Assembly: GCA_009801015.1 (NCBI GenBank)
Contig: VHZZ01000042.1
Span: forward strand, 254,603 to 299,429
Length of the DNA stretch: 44,827 nt
Source of the DNA: Silene noctiflora
Taxonomy: Eukaryota > Streptophyta > Magnoliopsida > Caryophyllales > Caryophyllaceae
Direction: 5' to 3'
The notes beneath the pieces are model-generated. The model was not told the DNA's origin and did no database searches. It was given only the letters and a program-made list of their open reading frames with translations. This document shows, piece after piece, positions 30,750-43,630 of the stretch (position 1 is the first letter of the stretch; every line of letters starts with the position of its first letter). Both the position numbers and the translations under genes were made by a program.

Positions 30750-32570
30750 TTAGTCGAGGTTATTAGTCACCATGGCAATCGGAACCAAGCATAAACCCTT
30801 CTTCCTCAGCTCGGTAAACTCGACATTAATGTCGGCTTCGTGACGTCGATTTATGAAGTTGTTGTACTTGCTATGCTCGTCAGTTGAGATATCACCTTCA
30901 ACCTTTAGTTTATGTGCCCAAAGTCATATGTTAGTTATATGCATATCATTAAACAAAAAATATACTCCATATTTTGTTAGTTGGTTGTGTTATAATTGGA
31001 GATTATGACAGAAATTACTCGATTATATTTACAATGGTTGTGACGGTTTAGTTACTTATGAAAAAACACATACGTTCTGATAAAAAAAACGCATGAATAA
31101 ATGATTATTCAGAAGTCGAATTCAGTTAAATTGAAGGAAATTACTTACATGCTAAGTATCAATTCTGGAATTCTCATTCTATTTCAATACCAACATTTTA
31201 GCTAAAATTTTCCATTTTTTTTTTCCGAAACCTTCCCTTAAACCATTACCTGTTCGTTTCCGTTGAAATTTTCTCCCCATGCTGGGCTCAATTCATGGCT
31301 CCGCCACTATGATCATAATTCATAACACAAGGAAAAAGAAGAGCTAAACAAGCAAAACACTTACCATATGATTATCATGATCCTCACTTGATTGTCTTGA
31401 GTTTAAATTCATGCTCTTGAAATTCATTGTTATCTGTACCAAACATACATCAAACATCAAACACAAATTCTCATTGAAGACGGACACTATCCGTCACAAG
31501 TTGAAGACGGATAGTGTCCCTCTCACAATATGCAAGTGACATTATCACGAGGTGCTTCATTTCTTCCCCACTTGTCCTCCCCCTTTCCTTATTGTGAGAA
31601 GAACACTATCCGTCTTCAGTCCGTCACAAGCAAGGCGCTTTGAACGTAGAAACATATCCATGTTTAATTGCAATTTAGATAAATCTGTATGTTTGAACAA
31701 TTCACAACAGAAACTTAACAATGTATACAAATTCTTCTAGTTCATCTACTTGCCGACAATCTTGTTAGTTCTATATAGGTGGGGTGTTAATTGTTGATTA
31801 ATTACAACATAACCTTCGGGTAAGTTCCTGTAAAACGGTTTTACAATAAAATATGGTAAAATCATATGTATAAGACGATGATACTCTTATTTCAATACAT
31901 AATTGTGAATGGAAGTTATTTTCAATAGTGGTATTTATGTAAAACGTCACTTGATTTTTTTACAATAATACTTGTGTAAAACCGTTCTACCTAATAATTT
32001 ATGTAATTTTAAGTCATTAGAGTTTCATTGTTGACAAATTATTGGACAAAGTCCGTGGTCTAGCCAGAATCGAAGATTCATCGTAATATAAACCGACAAA
32101 TTCAGGGGGTAAAACAGGGAAGTGATAGAGCGCCATCAGGGAATTTCTTAACTAATAGTAATTCATGCATAACATAAACCGCACACATATTAAAAGAGCG
32201 GTATTTAAACTCAGTACCACCTAATTGCGCAATCCCAAACCAAAACCCGAAAGGAAACACAAACCTTAGGACTATGAACAGGAGAAGAAGCAGTATCTTC
32301 CAAAGAATCATCCCCAGAAATCTCCTGTGTTCTCTTTGTCTTAAAATTCAATCTCTTTGGAAACTTTGGCAAACCATTCAACAATTTCTGTTTCCATTCA
32401 GGACTCGAACCCGCGTCAGACACCATTGACGCACTTATAGCATAACCCGATGATCCCTCCCGCTCCAATTGCTCATTATACTCTGAAAAACCATCTATAT
32501 ACTGCGTCCAGCCACTTTCCTCCCTCGAACCCACTGTCTCACAACCCGACTCCTCCATCGAGTTTTCCAT
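30750..32570 (-). CDS. VUP-like protein (vascular-related unknown protein family)
   Basis: Three phase-0 exons: 32265-32570, 31365-31433, 30750-30902. Borders are CCTAAG|GTTTG, GTACAG|ATAAC, CATATG|GTAAG and CTAAAG|GTTGA. The product is 175 aa. The N-terminus has MENSMEES and EESGWTQYIDGFSEY, the centre is Ser-rich with a basic segment (PKFPKRLNFKTKR), and the C-terminus ends ELRKKGLCLVPIAMVTNNLD. The ESGWT..Y motif and the RKKGLCLVP ending are the two conserved blocks of the plant VUP family, which is expressed in vascular tissue and, in Arabidopsis VUP1, linked to growth and hormone responses. No enzyme or DNA-binding fold is recognised. The start is the second in-frame Met, because upstream codons look like leader sequence. 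Intron 1 carries a MITE whose near end is 28 bp from the exon 2 acceptor. Confidence 0.85.
31255..31308. repeat. Fragment of a CAGTGGCGGA-type MITE end
   Basis: ...GGGCTCAATTCATGGCTCCGCCACT is the inverse of the CAGTGGCGGA ends seen elsewhere. It lies in intron 2 of the VUP-like gene; the other end is not visible. Confidence 0.4.
31462..31642. mobile_element. Mutator-type MITE in VUP intron 1
   Basis: It runs from CACAAATTCTCATTGAAGACGG to CAAGCAAGGCGCTTTG, almost the same ends and interior as 26180-26363. Flanks AACATCAAA and AACGTAGAA agree at 6 of 9 positions, which fits a decayed 9-bp duplication. Confidence 0.75.
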
Positions 32571-32799
32571 CTGATAAAATTGAAACGAAACAGAAAAAAG
32601 TAGAGTTTTTCTTAGCAAGACTTATTACACTTTGAATTGTACGGAGTAATTTAAAATAGAATTTATGAAAAAGTCTGAATTTTATGAGAATCTTTCTTGC
32701 AGGCCGTAACGATTAACGAATTTTAGCGTAACTATATTTATATGTTAAGAGTCAAGGGTCGGCCATCAAATTGGAATTTCGGTTGTAATTTCATTATCA

Positions 32800-33013
32800 C
32801 AAATTCTCGTTTCAGACTATCTTAGCTTAAGACGAGAAAAATATTACCATATTATAATAAAAAATGATCATTTAATGATAAAAAGTTACTCTATTACTAA
32901 AACGGTCATTTTCTAACATTAAACTGGTAGAAATTTTTTATCGTAAAATGGTCGTATTTTATCTGTCTTAACTTAAGACGGATACTAACCGTCGTCTGAA
33001 ATGAGACTGGCTG
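32800..33013. mobile_element. Mutator-like MITE, TCTCRTTTCAGAC ends
   Basis: CACAAATTCTCGTTTCAGAC at the left and GTCTGAAATGAGACTGGCTG at the right are inverted. ATTATCA flanks both sides (32793-32799 and 33014-33020). The inside has TTAGCTTAAGAC / GTCTTAACTTAAG blocks. The element lies about 230 bp upstream of the VUP-like start codon. Confidence 0.55.
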
Positions 33014-33020
33014 ATTATCA

Positions 33021-34866
33021 AAATAGTTAGATGGGGTGTCTACATCGTATGTTACTTTTAAGACTTGCTTTATATTGCAAGCTGCTTTACTTAATTAATT
33101 AGTTGTTAGTATAAAACTTTCTTAATTGGAGTAGTTTATAGTGTTAGTGACTTTTCAGAATTTTGTGTAATTGTTTATGACATTTTCAAAGAAATAATTC
33201 TGGGACATTCTTACTGGTATCATCGACTGACTTTACAAGTAATATACTAATAATCAAAATTTCGGACCACATTATAACTAGTCTTCGATTAATATTTACA
33301 GAAAGTGTGAAAAGTAATCTAGTTCATCGAGATGTTACATACTTACATGTGAGTGTTACTACGGAGTATCTATAAATCAAGGGACTACTCTTGCTATCGC
33401 AATTGATTTTGGAACACAACTTACCTTGGGCTTATCAAGTGGACTTTCGCTCTCTTTCCTCTCTTTGGCATGGCGTAGGCCGAGGAGAACGTTTACTATC
33501 TTGTAAATCAAGGAGACTCCTACTATTGAAATTGATTTTGGAGCCCCCTTTGGTCGCACCCCTCCCCCCTTTCGGTGGGGCGTATGGCCATTTTCGTGTT
33601 CCCAAAGAAGTTTAGTAGGATGGATTAACGAATAAGAGAACATCAATTTTTGCAATGTATGCAAAAATTGAACTACTATGAAATCGGAGGTGATGAGAAC
33701 AATTAAAGAGTAGGCCAAGAAAAATTGCATTATCGCTACCAAAAAAAATGCGTTTTAAGTTATAGTTGGGGTTAGAATCCGAAATCATCAAACCAGTAAA
33801 TAATCCCAACCCAAAATGACTAATTTTTTGAATAACAGAAAACTTGAAAATCAAAACCCGAAATGACCTTGTTCACACACCTACTATCTTGACTTGTAAG
33901 TTGTAACCATTGGCCAAAAGTAACTGTTCTAACGAGCTCATAACTCGGTAAAAAAAAAAAAAAAAAAAACATTAAAAAGGAAAAAGAAAAGCCAAACCAA
34001 ACCCAACAGGAGTAACAATAGATCTGAACTTCATTCAAGAAACGGAACCTTAGCTCGGTCCTTTTGGGTTACAATTGGGGAAGGGTGAGATGGTGACAGA
34101 GGGTGTCTGCTACCCAGAAATAATGACAGTGGGTGGGTTTTCACCGGTTCCATGGAAGAATATGATAGTTTTCGACATTTTTCACTATAATGTTGCTGCC
34201 ATTATCAATGTCGGTTGTAATCAACAAACTTTACCTCATCGCGAAGTACATAAGTAATTAACAAAAGAACTAGTAGTGAGTGTGACTATTTCGCTACAAA
34301 ACCAGGTTTGTGTAGAAGCCGCGTTTTAATCAAATGCTCTGTACAGTGTACATGGTGTGAGAACTATTGTGTGGACTATTGGTACATCTGTAGGCCGGAA
34401 AAGCGCATACCCGATCCCAGTTGTCTCAGGAACAATGTGCTCAATAATCTTGTCTTGTGGTCTCAGTTCCAGCTCCTCCTTGGCCTGGCAATGATGAAAT
34501 ACACAACATTAACTCCCATAAACAATACTCCGTAAAAAAGAAGAAAAAAACATGCTCAAGGCAGCTACCCCAGATAACTTGGTTCTTTTCCCTCTCTGGA
34601 TAACAATGTAGAGTTTTTTAAATTATTTTTATTGTGAAGTACGGCGTAACAATTATTCGATGCAATGCTTGAAGCAACTTCCACAAGTATCCTAACAAAG
34701 CGAAAAAAAACTCTCCATGTTGTTAACTAGGGGTAAGGCAGCAAACATCCTACCCGCCATTTGCGAAGGCCCTTGAGAGTTGAGACACTGGTATAATGTT
34801 TTTAGTTCTTTTTTATGATTAGACTCTGACAATTATCTTAAAAAGAGCTCATTACCCTCCTAAAAG
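33021..34866. other. Intergenic between the VUP-like and QSOX genes
   Basis: No gene supported. AATCAAGG(A)GACT...CTATTG(C)AATTGATTTTGGA appears twice (about 33376-33412 and 33506-33543). A decayed GACCCG-type stretch is at about 33765-33885 and an A-run at 33950-33969. The last part is the QSOX 3' flank on the minus strand. Confidence 0.45.
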
Positions 34867-37800
34867 TCATATGTTCTTTAAAGAGTGTAGATGTCTATAC
34901 TTTCGGCTCTTCTGCTGTGAACGCCAAACACAAGCAAGTGCACCAAAAGCACAGCTAGCGACAGCAATGGCCAAAGCTGCTCCAATAGGCACAACAACAG
35001 GATTTGATGTCGCCACCGGTTCTTCAGAACGCGAATGTTGAGACTCATCCTTCCTGAGGAGTCCTTTATTCTTGTATAGAGATGGCAACATTATCCCATA
35101 ATATCTAACCAAGAACTTGAACACCTCGTCCTTGTTCCAGTTAATGTGATTTGTGACGTCTTTTGCCGGACTAGAGAGATAACAAGCAGGACAAAGCTGC
35201 TCTGGAGGCCAAATTGTCTTCGGGTACTTAGGGTCAGCAGTTCGTAGGGTAACTTCTTCCTTGAGAAGTCTTTCATTGACCGAATTATGTGCATCCCATA
35301 ACCAAAGGGCGAAATCTTGAGTTTTGTTGAAAGGAATAGACACCCTGAAAGTAGAATAAGATGGTCAATAAACCCTTCCGAAGATGAAATAAACTTGGGA
35401 GTTTAGGTCCAAATTGAAGCTTAACCTAGAGCACATATCAAAGAAATGTTGTCGGCATTCCTCGCAAATGAAGAAATTGTGAATGAAATCACATGTAGCT
35501 GTGAACGCAACCTGACTCTCTCTATCCTCAATCCTTACAGAAAGCGAGTGCAACAGAATCCATAATCCACAACTGCAGAGAAAACATTCATTACAATTTA
35601 CCAAAGAGGCGCCAGTATAACAGTTCATAATAAATGTACTAATAATACGGAGTACCGAAACCGGCAGTTTGTTAAGCTGAAAAATACCTTTAGGTTCTAG
35701 CAATTGTGTTTTCAATAACCATCATGTTTCAATAACCAACTCCCTAATAAATACTCCCACAACAATGGAGTGAGGTAGCTGAGGACTGAGGTTCCCATTT
35801 TTATTTTGCACATTGTTTTAGAAGGCATGCATTATGACCAGAAAAGACTAGTAATGCTCAGCAGCTCCATTTCCCCAACCATTTCCATTCCAACCATGGC
35901 ATCCCCCAAGAACACCACACCCACCCGACCTCCCCCACCACCAGTCCACCATCATACTCACCCAACTTTCTTCTTCACATTCCCGGCCTCACAACTGCTG
36001 ATGGAGTAAAATTAAAAATAATTAATCCCACCCTCCCTTGACCTAGCACCCCACATTGCACGACATAATCTGTTTCCCCATTTAACAACCATTCGTCCTT
36101 CATGGCTCCATCTATATCTCTGTCCAAATCCATCCTAAAACATTACCATCTATTCACCATCCCCACCCAACCTTCATGAGAGCCAGATTACATCAACACT
36201 AATTCTGTTGCCTAGAAAAGGGTTTAGGGTCATATTTTTTGGTGACACCGCAAAATCTAAAAGTGCAAATTATTTTTAAATTTTAATATTTGTCTGGTTT
36301 AGTAGTTTCCTATAGGACATCAAACTTCCACAACCTTGACACTGCCTGCAGTTGTAGCTTGTAAGGTAGTTGAGGAGTGATTGGACGAGGAGATTTGAAA
36401 GGTAAGTGAAGAGAACAAAAATTGTCGGTTGTCATATTTTTACCCAAATCAAATTGTTACAGGACGCCTAAGGGAGTTCAATATCACCATCCTATTAACA
36501 GAACATGTCCAGCAAGGGAAAATTAAAATTAATGCACATACTTTCAGCTACAGAGTTCATTTCAAATTGATAAATGAGAATTAAAAAGCTAACATGGTCA
36601 GAAGTGAAATATTACGCGTCATTATTGATACAGTTGGTCTCATTGAAGACGGGGCATATCCGTCTTCAATGTAGACGGGTTGAATCCCCCCTCACAAGGA
36701 GGCAAGTGGGAAACCAAATGGATCCCCACTTGCCCTTCCCCTTGCCCCCCACTTGGCTCCTTGTGAGAGGGGATCCGACCCGTCTTCAATAAGAATTTGT
36801 GTTATTGATATGAAGACTCTTGGTGATTTAAATATACAAACAATAAAAATTAAATAAAATGGTGGTCCATCAAGAGGTTACTTTGTTGTGATAAGCCAGG
36901 TGGCTTAAATAATGGTGATAGAGTGACATTATGGAAAAATCTCAGTCCTAGCATATCCCTTAATCCCTTATTGTGAAAGATTATATTGGTTAAATATCTT
37001 ATAATGAAATAACCTGACTCCACGAGCCCACGAGGTAGAGGCCGCAGAGCTAAATTTTTCTTGTGACATAATTGTTTATTCATCTTTGACAAACAAGCAT
37101 AATTCCTCAAAATAACCAAGATATATATAACCTCTATTTCATGACCTCTAAATTGTCTGGAAAAGCTATCAGACATCGTTGAAGTTGCCATATTGATAGG
37201 CAATCAGATCAGCAGAGTATATTGAACAATTATGCTACTGCTTTCTAGGAACCACAGGTCCACAGTTAAGAGCTACTACTGTAACACAGCATGTTGTCAA
37301 GTACAAATGCAAGACGAACCAACAGAAAAGTCCATGATCTATTAGTTTGAACAGTTTCCAGTTACACGATCTATTAGTTTGAACAGTTTAAACAGTTTCC
37401 AGTTACAGAACTAAATCAAGAACTGAAGACTATCTTTAGTTACCTGAAGCCTCTTGTATCATTACTACTTCCCCGGCAGAACATCTGCAATGGAAAATAA
37501 ACAATATCCATGATCAGCACAATCATTTTAATTAATCATCTAGAGGAAGTGGGGGTTGTAGTGGCTTAATTTGCTCAAAATGATCACTTCAAATCCAGTT
37601 AGATAGAAGCATTTTAGAAATATGCGTACTGAAATTCACTCCGCATTTTCAAAGGCTAAGCATATGTATGTCCTATCCTAGAGACTCGGCAATTTATGAC
37701 CAAAGCACGTATCTTCTGTCAGATAAAAAACAATTTAACACACAAGGCATCTAGAATAAGTAAAAAACGAAATCACTTTTCTCAAAAATATCGGTCAGTT

Positions 37801-40800
37801 AATAGCCACATATTGGTCGATAATAAAGACCCTTTTGAAGCGTAAGATGACAATCTGCACCACTACCCAGAGAAATCAAAGCAGGTCAGCAGAATAGGCT
37901 ACCAGTAAAACAATGAATGGTAGGAAAACCTCCCTTGGTAAACTAATAGCATTCCAAACCAATACAGGTATACGCATAGGCTATGACACGGTGTTTATGA
38001 GGAGCACAAGCTACAAAATAGGAAGTCAGCTTGACTAATGAGGCAAAGTTGGACGTCTGAACTCTCGCTCAAAGAAAGATACAGGAATATATCTACTTAT
38101 TGAACGGAACTTCCCAAACATTGTCGATTTAACGCAAAGGATAGGTTCCTTTAATAGTCTCAAGATCACAAGACATCTGACTTGTCTAATGATTACCCCA
38201 ACACTTTGAAATTGGTTTCAGGTCTACACACCAGATATTTTACATCTAGTAGAGAGTTAGACTGTTCCCGGTCAGAGACCACTGTGGCACAAAAGATTTG
38301 CAAATGAAAACCTAAAATACAAGTCCATAAAAGAAGAAATTATGATCTAATATTACGGAAGAGCACAACTAATTTTCTACTACAAGCTAGAGACTAAATG
38401 AGCAGTAATGGTTATAGAAAAAGCTATGGTATTAGATAAACAAAGCAATGAAGTAGCATGAGGACACAAGCTGTTGTAACTAGAACAAGAGAAATGTAGA
38501 CGCGCCACATTATGTAACATTCAAAGGAACTTTGAGACCTCAACAGAAACCAACTATCGCATTTTCATACCAGGGCCCACTAATAACACTATCTCCCAAT
38601 CTCTCTGCACTTAAGTTGAACTAGAAAGACTGTGATTAAATAACTTTGAACAAGACTGCGGCCTAGTAATTCAAGCAGAAAACAGCAAAAGCCCACACTT
38701 AGTAGCACCTGAATGCCTGATCAGTGATCAAAAGGAAAAAGATTTAAGGAATCTTACAACCATAAGATATGATGCCCAGTTGCCAGCTATTCAGGGATTA
38801 CAATGACATTGAGAATGAGTTATGAGGCACTGTAAGAAATTCACCACAAGGATAACAAATACAGTATCTCTTTTTCGTACATCTCCTTGTCATAGTTTTC
38901 ACAGGGTATACGAAATTTTAAACAAGAAATGATCTGAAGAGATAGCACTTACCCAATATCCACGAGGAACATCCTTTCCACAAATCTGGATGGTCCCAAG
39001 AATAGATGTTGCGTTTTCAGAGAGGCCTCTTTCTTGAATTTCTGACTCAAACTCCAACGGATACAGGTCATCAAAGTTCACAAGTATCTCAGCAGATCCT
39101 TTACGACATCTAATTCCAAAGGAAAACAGCGACGCTAAGTCCAAAACAACTAGACAAGAAGAAACTAGACAAAAAAAATGGGAGGGGAATAATCGAGGGN
39201 GGGGGGGGGGGGGGGGGGAACAGGTGAAATAACATTCAGCCAATTCCCAAAAATCCTATATAAAAGAAAAACTGAGCATTCATTTAGAGGCCAATGTAGT
39301 AGTACATCAGACATGAAACACTTTTAGGTGAGAAAATGCATACCGCCTAGATGGATGATGAGCCACCATAAGCTGAAGAAATCTTGAAAGTGACCCCTTG
39401 GTCCCCTGTTTTATCATCTATATTACACCAAATGTATATGTTTAATCAGCACAAGTTTCATAAAATCAAGAAAAGTATTCAAATCAAGATATGAAATACC
39501 TTGTGTCTCAAAATAATGTCGAAGGCCAAAGTAGTCGCTTCCTCAACATCATATATTGCTTGCGTAATCTTACATTTGGCATGCATGATGGAAACAATCA
39601 GCTATCACAGGACACCGGACACTTAATTATAAACTTTTGTGGCTTCACTAAGAGCTATGAAACTACCTGTTCAAGATCGAATGCTTTTGATTGGAGATGT
39701 TCGTGTTCATACTTCTTGTCCTCAAAGCCATATGAACTATAAATAATCGAGAACATAACAATTAAGTAAACATATTTTAGGAACAAGGCAGAGTTCAAAC
39801 CATGTGACAGAAATCGAAATTCAAATCTGAACATCTCCATCCCAACATCAATAATTCATGCTCCAACGACAAAGGTCATTTTAGGAACAAGGCAGATGTA
39901 ATGCCTTTGAATGGAGATGTTCGTGTTCACTTTAGGAACAAGGCAGTAGGTTGTACATTTTGACAGTAACTCACATCAAAGGTTAAACTATATTGCCAGA
40001 AACAACACATTCACTTGACTAGTTCATTTCGCCAGGATGAATTTTACGTAAAATAACAAACCGCTTTACAAAAGTTTAAACTAATCATTTTCATTCTTAT
40101 GCTAACTCTGCTATAACAGAAAAACGACGACGACGACAGCAGCAGCAGCATTCAAATTGTGGGGTTAGGAGGGGGTAGGTGCACGCAGCCTTACTCCCTA
40201 TGTTAACAACACAGGGAGATTGTTTCCAAATGACCCAAACTGAAATTTTCATTGGGAATTGCATCCAATAATGGCTGCTAGCCTGCTACTTCACAATAAA
40301 AAGTACAGCCAATTAAATGACCCATTTTGCTTTATTCCATCCTAATATAAAACCAAAGATTAATGAGTCTCTCCAATAACGGAGATAAAGAAAATCAACT
40401 CATACAGAAGATCAAAAAATCTCACAAGAGTGAACAAAGAGACTCCAGAACTCAAGAGTACAGCCAATACGCTGTAATTGAAAATTAACTAAAGTATTCC
40501 CAAGGAGTGAGGCCTAAAAAGTAAAAATGACAATAAAGATTAAAATAAAGGCCACTAATATTTAGAGCCAAAGAATTATAATCCCTTCATCTCTTATTTA
40601 GCCACATTACCTGGTTTTTGTCGGGGAAAATTTTGAATAATGGGGCTAAATGGAAAATATGGAGGGAGTAATAGCAAAACCTACCTTAACTCCAGAAAAC
40701 CAACTTTTAAGGAACATAAAACAATCTGAAATGCATCAAGACCCACTGTTCTAATTAAGCCCATAACAAAAAAAGATTTACACTTCCAGAGTATACAAAT

Positions 40801-43630
40801 ATAAATTATTACTAGAACCAATCATGCATACAACACAAACAAGAGCTATCCTGGACACCAGAAACCTAGGACACACCATATGCTACTCACTATTAGTCTA
40901 TTACCAATTATTAACAAAGCAAAGCCTTGTACAGTGGAACACAAACTCAATGGCCTATCTTCTGACCTCTTTCTCTTAAATTATTATTGCGAACAATAAC
41001 AATCCTAATATGCTAACTAGTAACCACATGCAATAAATTTAAGAAAAGGTACCTGTTCATTTTCTTATTTATCCATTCAAGCAATCGTTCAGCTGTGTGT
41101 CCATTCTTGATAGACACTATTTCACCATCTTTTCCATCCCACTTATTAATTGATGTAAAATTACTAGGCCTACCCCAGAAAAGCATGGGATACCGGTCGA
41201 CTGAAAACCTATCACAAAGTTTAGTGTTTATCTGCGCTGACAAAAAAAGGTAGGAGTTGGGAAGATCACTAAAACAAGCTTTTCATCTAGAAACTGCTTA
41301 ACTACAGAAAAATAAAAAGTCCCAGTTTCCATACTTCAACTGCCATCCATAATGACATTTCATATGGTAACAATTGTTGGGATGTGTGAGCATGCAAACA
41401 AGTTACGATTACTTCAAAAACTGTACTTTTTCATTTACCAAGGATAGTATAGTTGTAATCCCTCCTCAAACACAGACAATGATAAAGAAAATAGAAAATG
41501 GACAAGTACACAATTAAAAAGAAAAATTGGCTCCACGAGTCCATGATTATGTGCTTCCACGCTTTAGCACGTCCCATAACCAAAAAAGTTGCAGAAAATA
41601 AAATGTAAAAGTCAAATATAGTTTCATAGGTTCAGTACAAGGTCAGACCATTACAGAAATGAGTCGTCAGATTATCAAGGCCAAAGTATCAAGAGATTCA
41701 TGATTGTCTAGAACCATACCTTTGATGCACAATCTACCCTAGCCATGAAAATTAATCCAGGATGTGATGCATTCGGCCCATTAAAAATCCTGGCAACCTT
41801 TTCATAATGAGGCTGCACAAGAAGATTTTGCAGTGACCAACAATTTTTCGTGCTCAAGGAAATACCAGAAGCTTATGAGCTCAAGTAGAAAATACAATTA
41901 AAAAACACAACGGGACAGTTGAAAGCACCTTATAGTTGCGGCATGCCGGGCACCTGATACATAAACATCAGCATTTGACAATCAGTGCAAACACTGTTAA
42001 GGTGTCAAACAAACAACTTATACAAGAAAATTACACAAAGAATATGCTTTAATAGTGTTAATTACAAGAGAATCAGAGTACAAGAGTCTTCTTGGCAAAA
42101 AACCAATTACATGAAGAATGGTAGCTATGGCATCTTAAACTTTTAAGTCACCATAGCCTTCTCCAAAAATGAGGGTAGTTGCACTACCTGCCATGCAATA
42201 TGCACCGATTTGGGTGAAGGGGAGGAGGCAAATAAGAATACAATATGATGTATTTTCTGCACTACTCCGAGTCAAGTTACGACAAACAAGCTCTTCGAAG
42301 ACCAAATAACAAAAGGAGGCCCCAATACATATATACAATAAATGTAGACAATTAGTTGAATAAGTTCTTGTATGCCACCGTCTCATTGCTACATTGTATT
42401 AGTAACCAATGCAACCAAATGAGCAATATAAAATTATCAGAAGATTTTATATAGTCGTTAATAAAACCGCCTTACGGAACTAGTTCAGCTTTAAAAAATT
42501 CCGTCTTTTTTAATTCTTTGATCACTACTGGGCTAGTGTCTTCCTATTTGACATTAGAATCAAACATCTTAAAATTGGATGTTTCATCCTTTTATCCTTA
42601 TTAGTGTTAACTCTGGCATTCCTATTTTTTGAAATGAATCTTCGGACCTTCTGAGCTTTCCTGACCAGTAAAGGGGGCACAAAGGAAGGAACTTCAGATA
42701 GTCAATCAGCCTTTTCTCACGCCTTGGGAACCCGTGACTAATCAGAAGCGAAAAATTATCTCACTCCCTGCCTCACATTTACTTGGTTAATTGATTATCC
42801 AAATGTGGAACTTATCTCTTTCCTACCCTCGCTTTCCATTCCTTCTTTCTCCTTCCTTTTTCTTTCTCTCCAAAATGTGTGTCCAATTGTTCACATCTCA
42901 AAACAAACTTGAAAAACGCTCTTTATTATTGCCTTATATTGGCTATAAAAATTCAATATCACATGGTTCTTGCCTGATGAATTTGTATAAAACGGAAGCC
43001 ATCACCATCACAAAAAATTCTACAATCAGAACTATCTAATTCGCGTAGAATCAAAATGAATAGATCATAAAAAACCGACATCTACAGTCATTATCATCTC
43101 ACTTAAATCACTATGCAACTATATCCTCCATGATCCATAACAAAATCCATCTGTTAATACATATCTCTAAATTCGAAGGATTACATTTACAGTTTCCCAT
43201 TAATAAATCATTGTTCAAGCCAATTTACATACGTTTGATTAAAATACTCGTCACATATATTGAACAAGCGTATGGAATTAGCTTGAACGGAGAGAGTAAA
43301 TTGGTAGTGCACTAACGACAACAATAAACTCAATTTCTAAGCAAAACACAATCAAAATCGAAATCAACAGATCATAAACAACGAACAAAAAGAAGAAGAA
43401 TAACGGAAAACAAACCAGTGAGCAAAGAATTCGACAATAGCAATAGGAGCAGGTGTTTCTTTCAAAACATCCTTGAAATTAGAATCATTCAATTCAACAA
43501 CAACATCAGGGAAATCGGCGCCATTTCCGCCATCATCGAATTTTCGAAGAAGAGACCGCGATCCAATTGACGAAGACGAAGCCTCAATTATGGTGCCAAA
43601 GAGAAGCAAAACAAGAAATAATCGAAACAT
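34867..43630 (-). CDS. QSOX: Quiescin sulfhydryl oxidase (QSOX)
   Basis: Eleven exons with GT/AG borders: 43416-43630, 41929-41953, 41720-41812, 41053-41231, 39667-39736, 39500-39568, 39344-39417, 38953-39109, 37444-37484, 35426-35572 and 34867-35344. All phases join, giving 515 aa. A signal peptide (about 1-17) precedes the thioredoxin domain, whose CPAC (73-76) is encoded mostly by the 25-bp second exon. A helical linker follows. The Erv/ALR domain starts at about 285 and has CGLW, HSLSVRIED, the CEEC redox centre (344-347) and HNSVNE (376-381, FAD contact). A third CPAC lies at 408-411. A membrane helix (about 473-497, VVVPIGAALAIAVAS...) and a short basic tail end the protein. QSOX enzymes form disulfides in secretory-pathway proteins and reduce O2 to H2O2. 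The length suits plant QSOX. Introns hold MITEs and a poly-G run with an N (39200). Confidence 0.95.
35573..37443. other. QSOX intron 9
   Basis: 1871 bp. It contains a C-rich stretch at 35850-36060 that yields spurious Pro/His-rich ORFs, the MITE at 36631-36801, and a tandem repeat CGATCTATTAGTTTGAACAG at about 37336-37408. No exon is missing here: the flanking codons join to RGFSCGLW. Confidence 0.75.
36631..36801. mobile_element. Mutator-type MITE in QSOX intron 9
   Basis: It runs from CAGTTGGTCTCATTGAAGACGG to CGTCTTCAATAAGAATTTGTG and is flanked by a perfect 9-bp duplication TTATTGATA (36622-36630 and 36802-36810). Inside, CCCCTCACAAGGAGGCAAGTGGG faces CCCACTTGGCTCCTTGTGAGAGG, so the whole element can fold. 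Confidence 0.85.
39197..39219. repeat. Poly-G run with an N in QSOX intron 7
   Basis: About 20 G in a row with one N. It lies within the intron between 39110 and 39343 and is likely a sequencing or assembly weak point. Confidence 0.85.
39773..39946. repeat. Repeats in QSOX intron 4, including a copy of part of exon 5
   Basis: TTTAGGAACAAGGCAG occurs at about 39776-39791, 39880-39895 and 39931-39946. AATGCCTTTGAATGGAGATG...TTCAC (39900-39930) repeats 31 bp of exon 5 (39680-39710) with three or four mismatches. Confidence 0.75.
40116..40152. repeat. (GAC)n/(AGC)n microsatellite
   Basis: ACGACGACGACAGCAGCAGCAGCA in QSOX intron 4. Confidence 0.8.
40581..40668. mobile_element. Short Stowaway-like MITE in QSOX intron 4
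   Basis: TCCCTTCATCTCTTATTTAGCC and GGCTAAATGGAAAATATGGAGGGAG are inverted and flanked by TA (40579-40580 and 40669-40670). Confidence 0.65.
41954..43415. other. QSOX intron 1
   Basis: 1462 bp. It contains a palindromic MITE at about 43207-43297 (GTTCAAGCCAATTTACATACG facing CGTATGGAATTAGCTTGAACGGAGAGAG). No further exon is needed, since TG|G joins to give the Trp before CPAC. Confidence 0.7.

Noticed and set aside
33377..34535. ORFs of 60-121 codons between the VUP-like and QSOX genes
   Set aside because: They are short, overlap on both strands, and show no motifs or splice context; the region contains diverged direct repeats.
35806..36009. Pro/His-rich 67-codon ORF
   Set aside because: It lies inside QSOX intron 9 in a C-rich stretch on the opposite strand; no supporting features.
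42791..43315. Plus-strand ORFs of 82 and 61 codons
   Set aside because: They lie within QSOX intron 1 on the opposite strand, in low-complexity sequence and a MITE.
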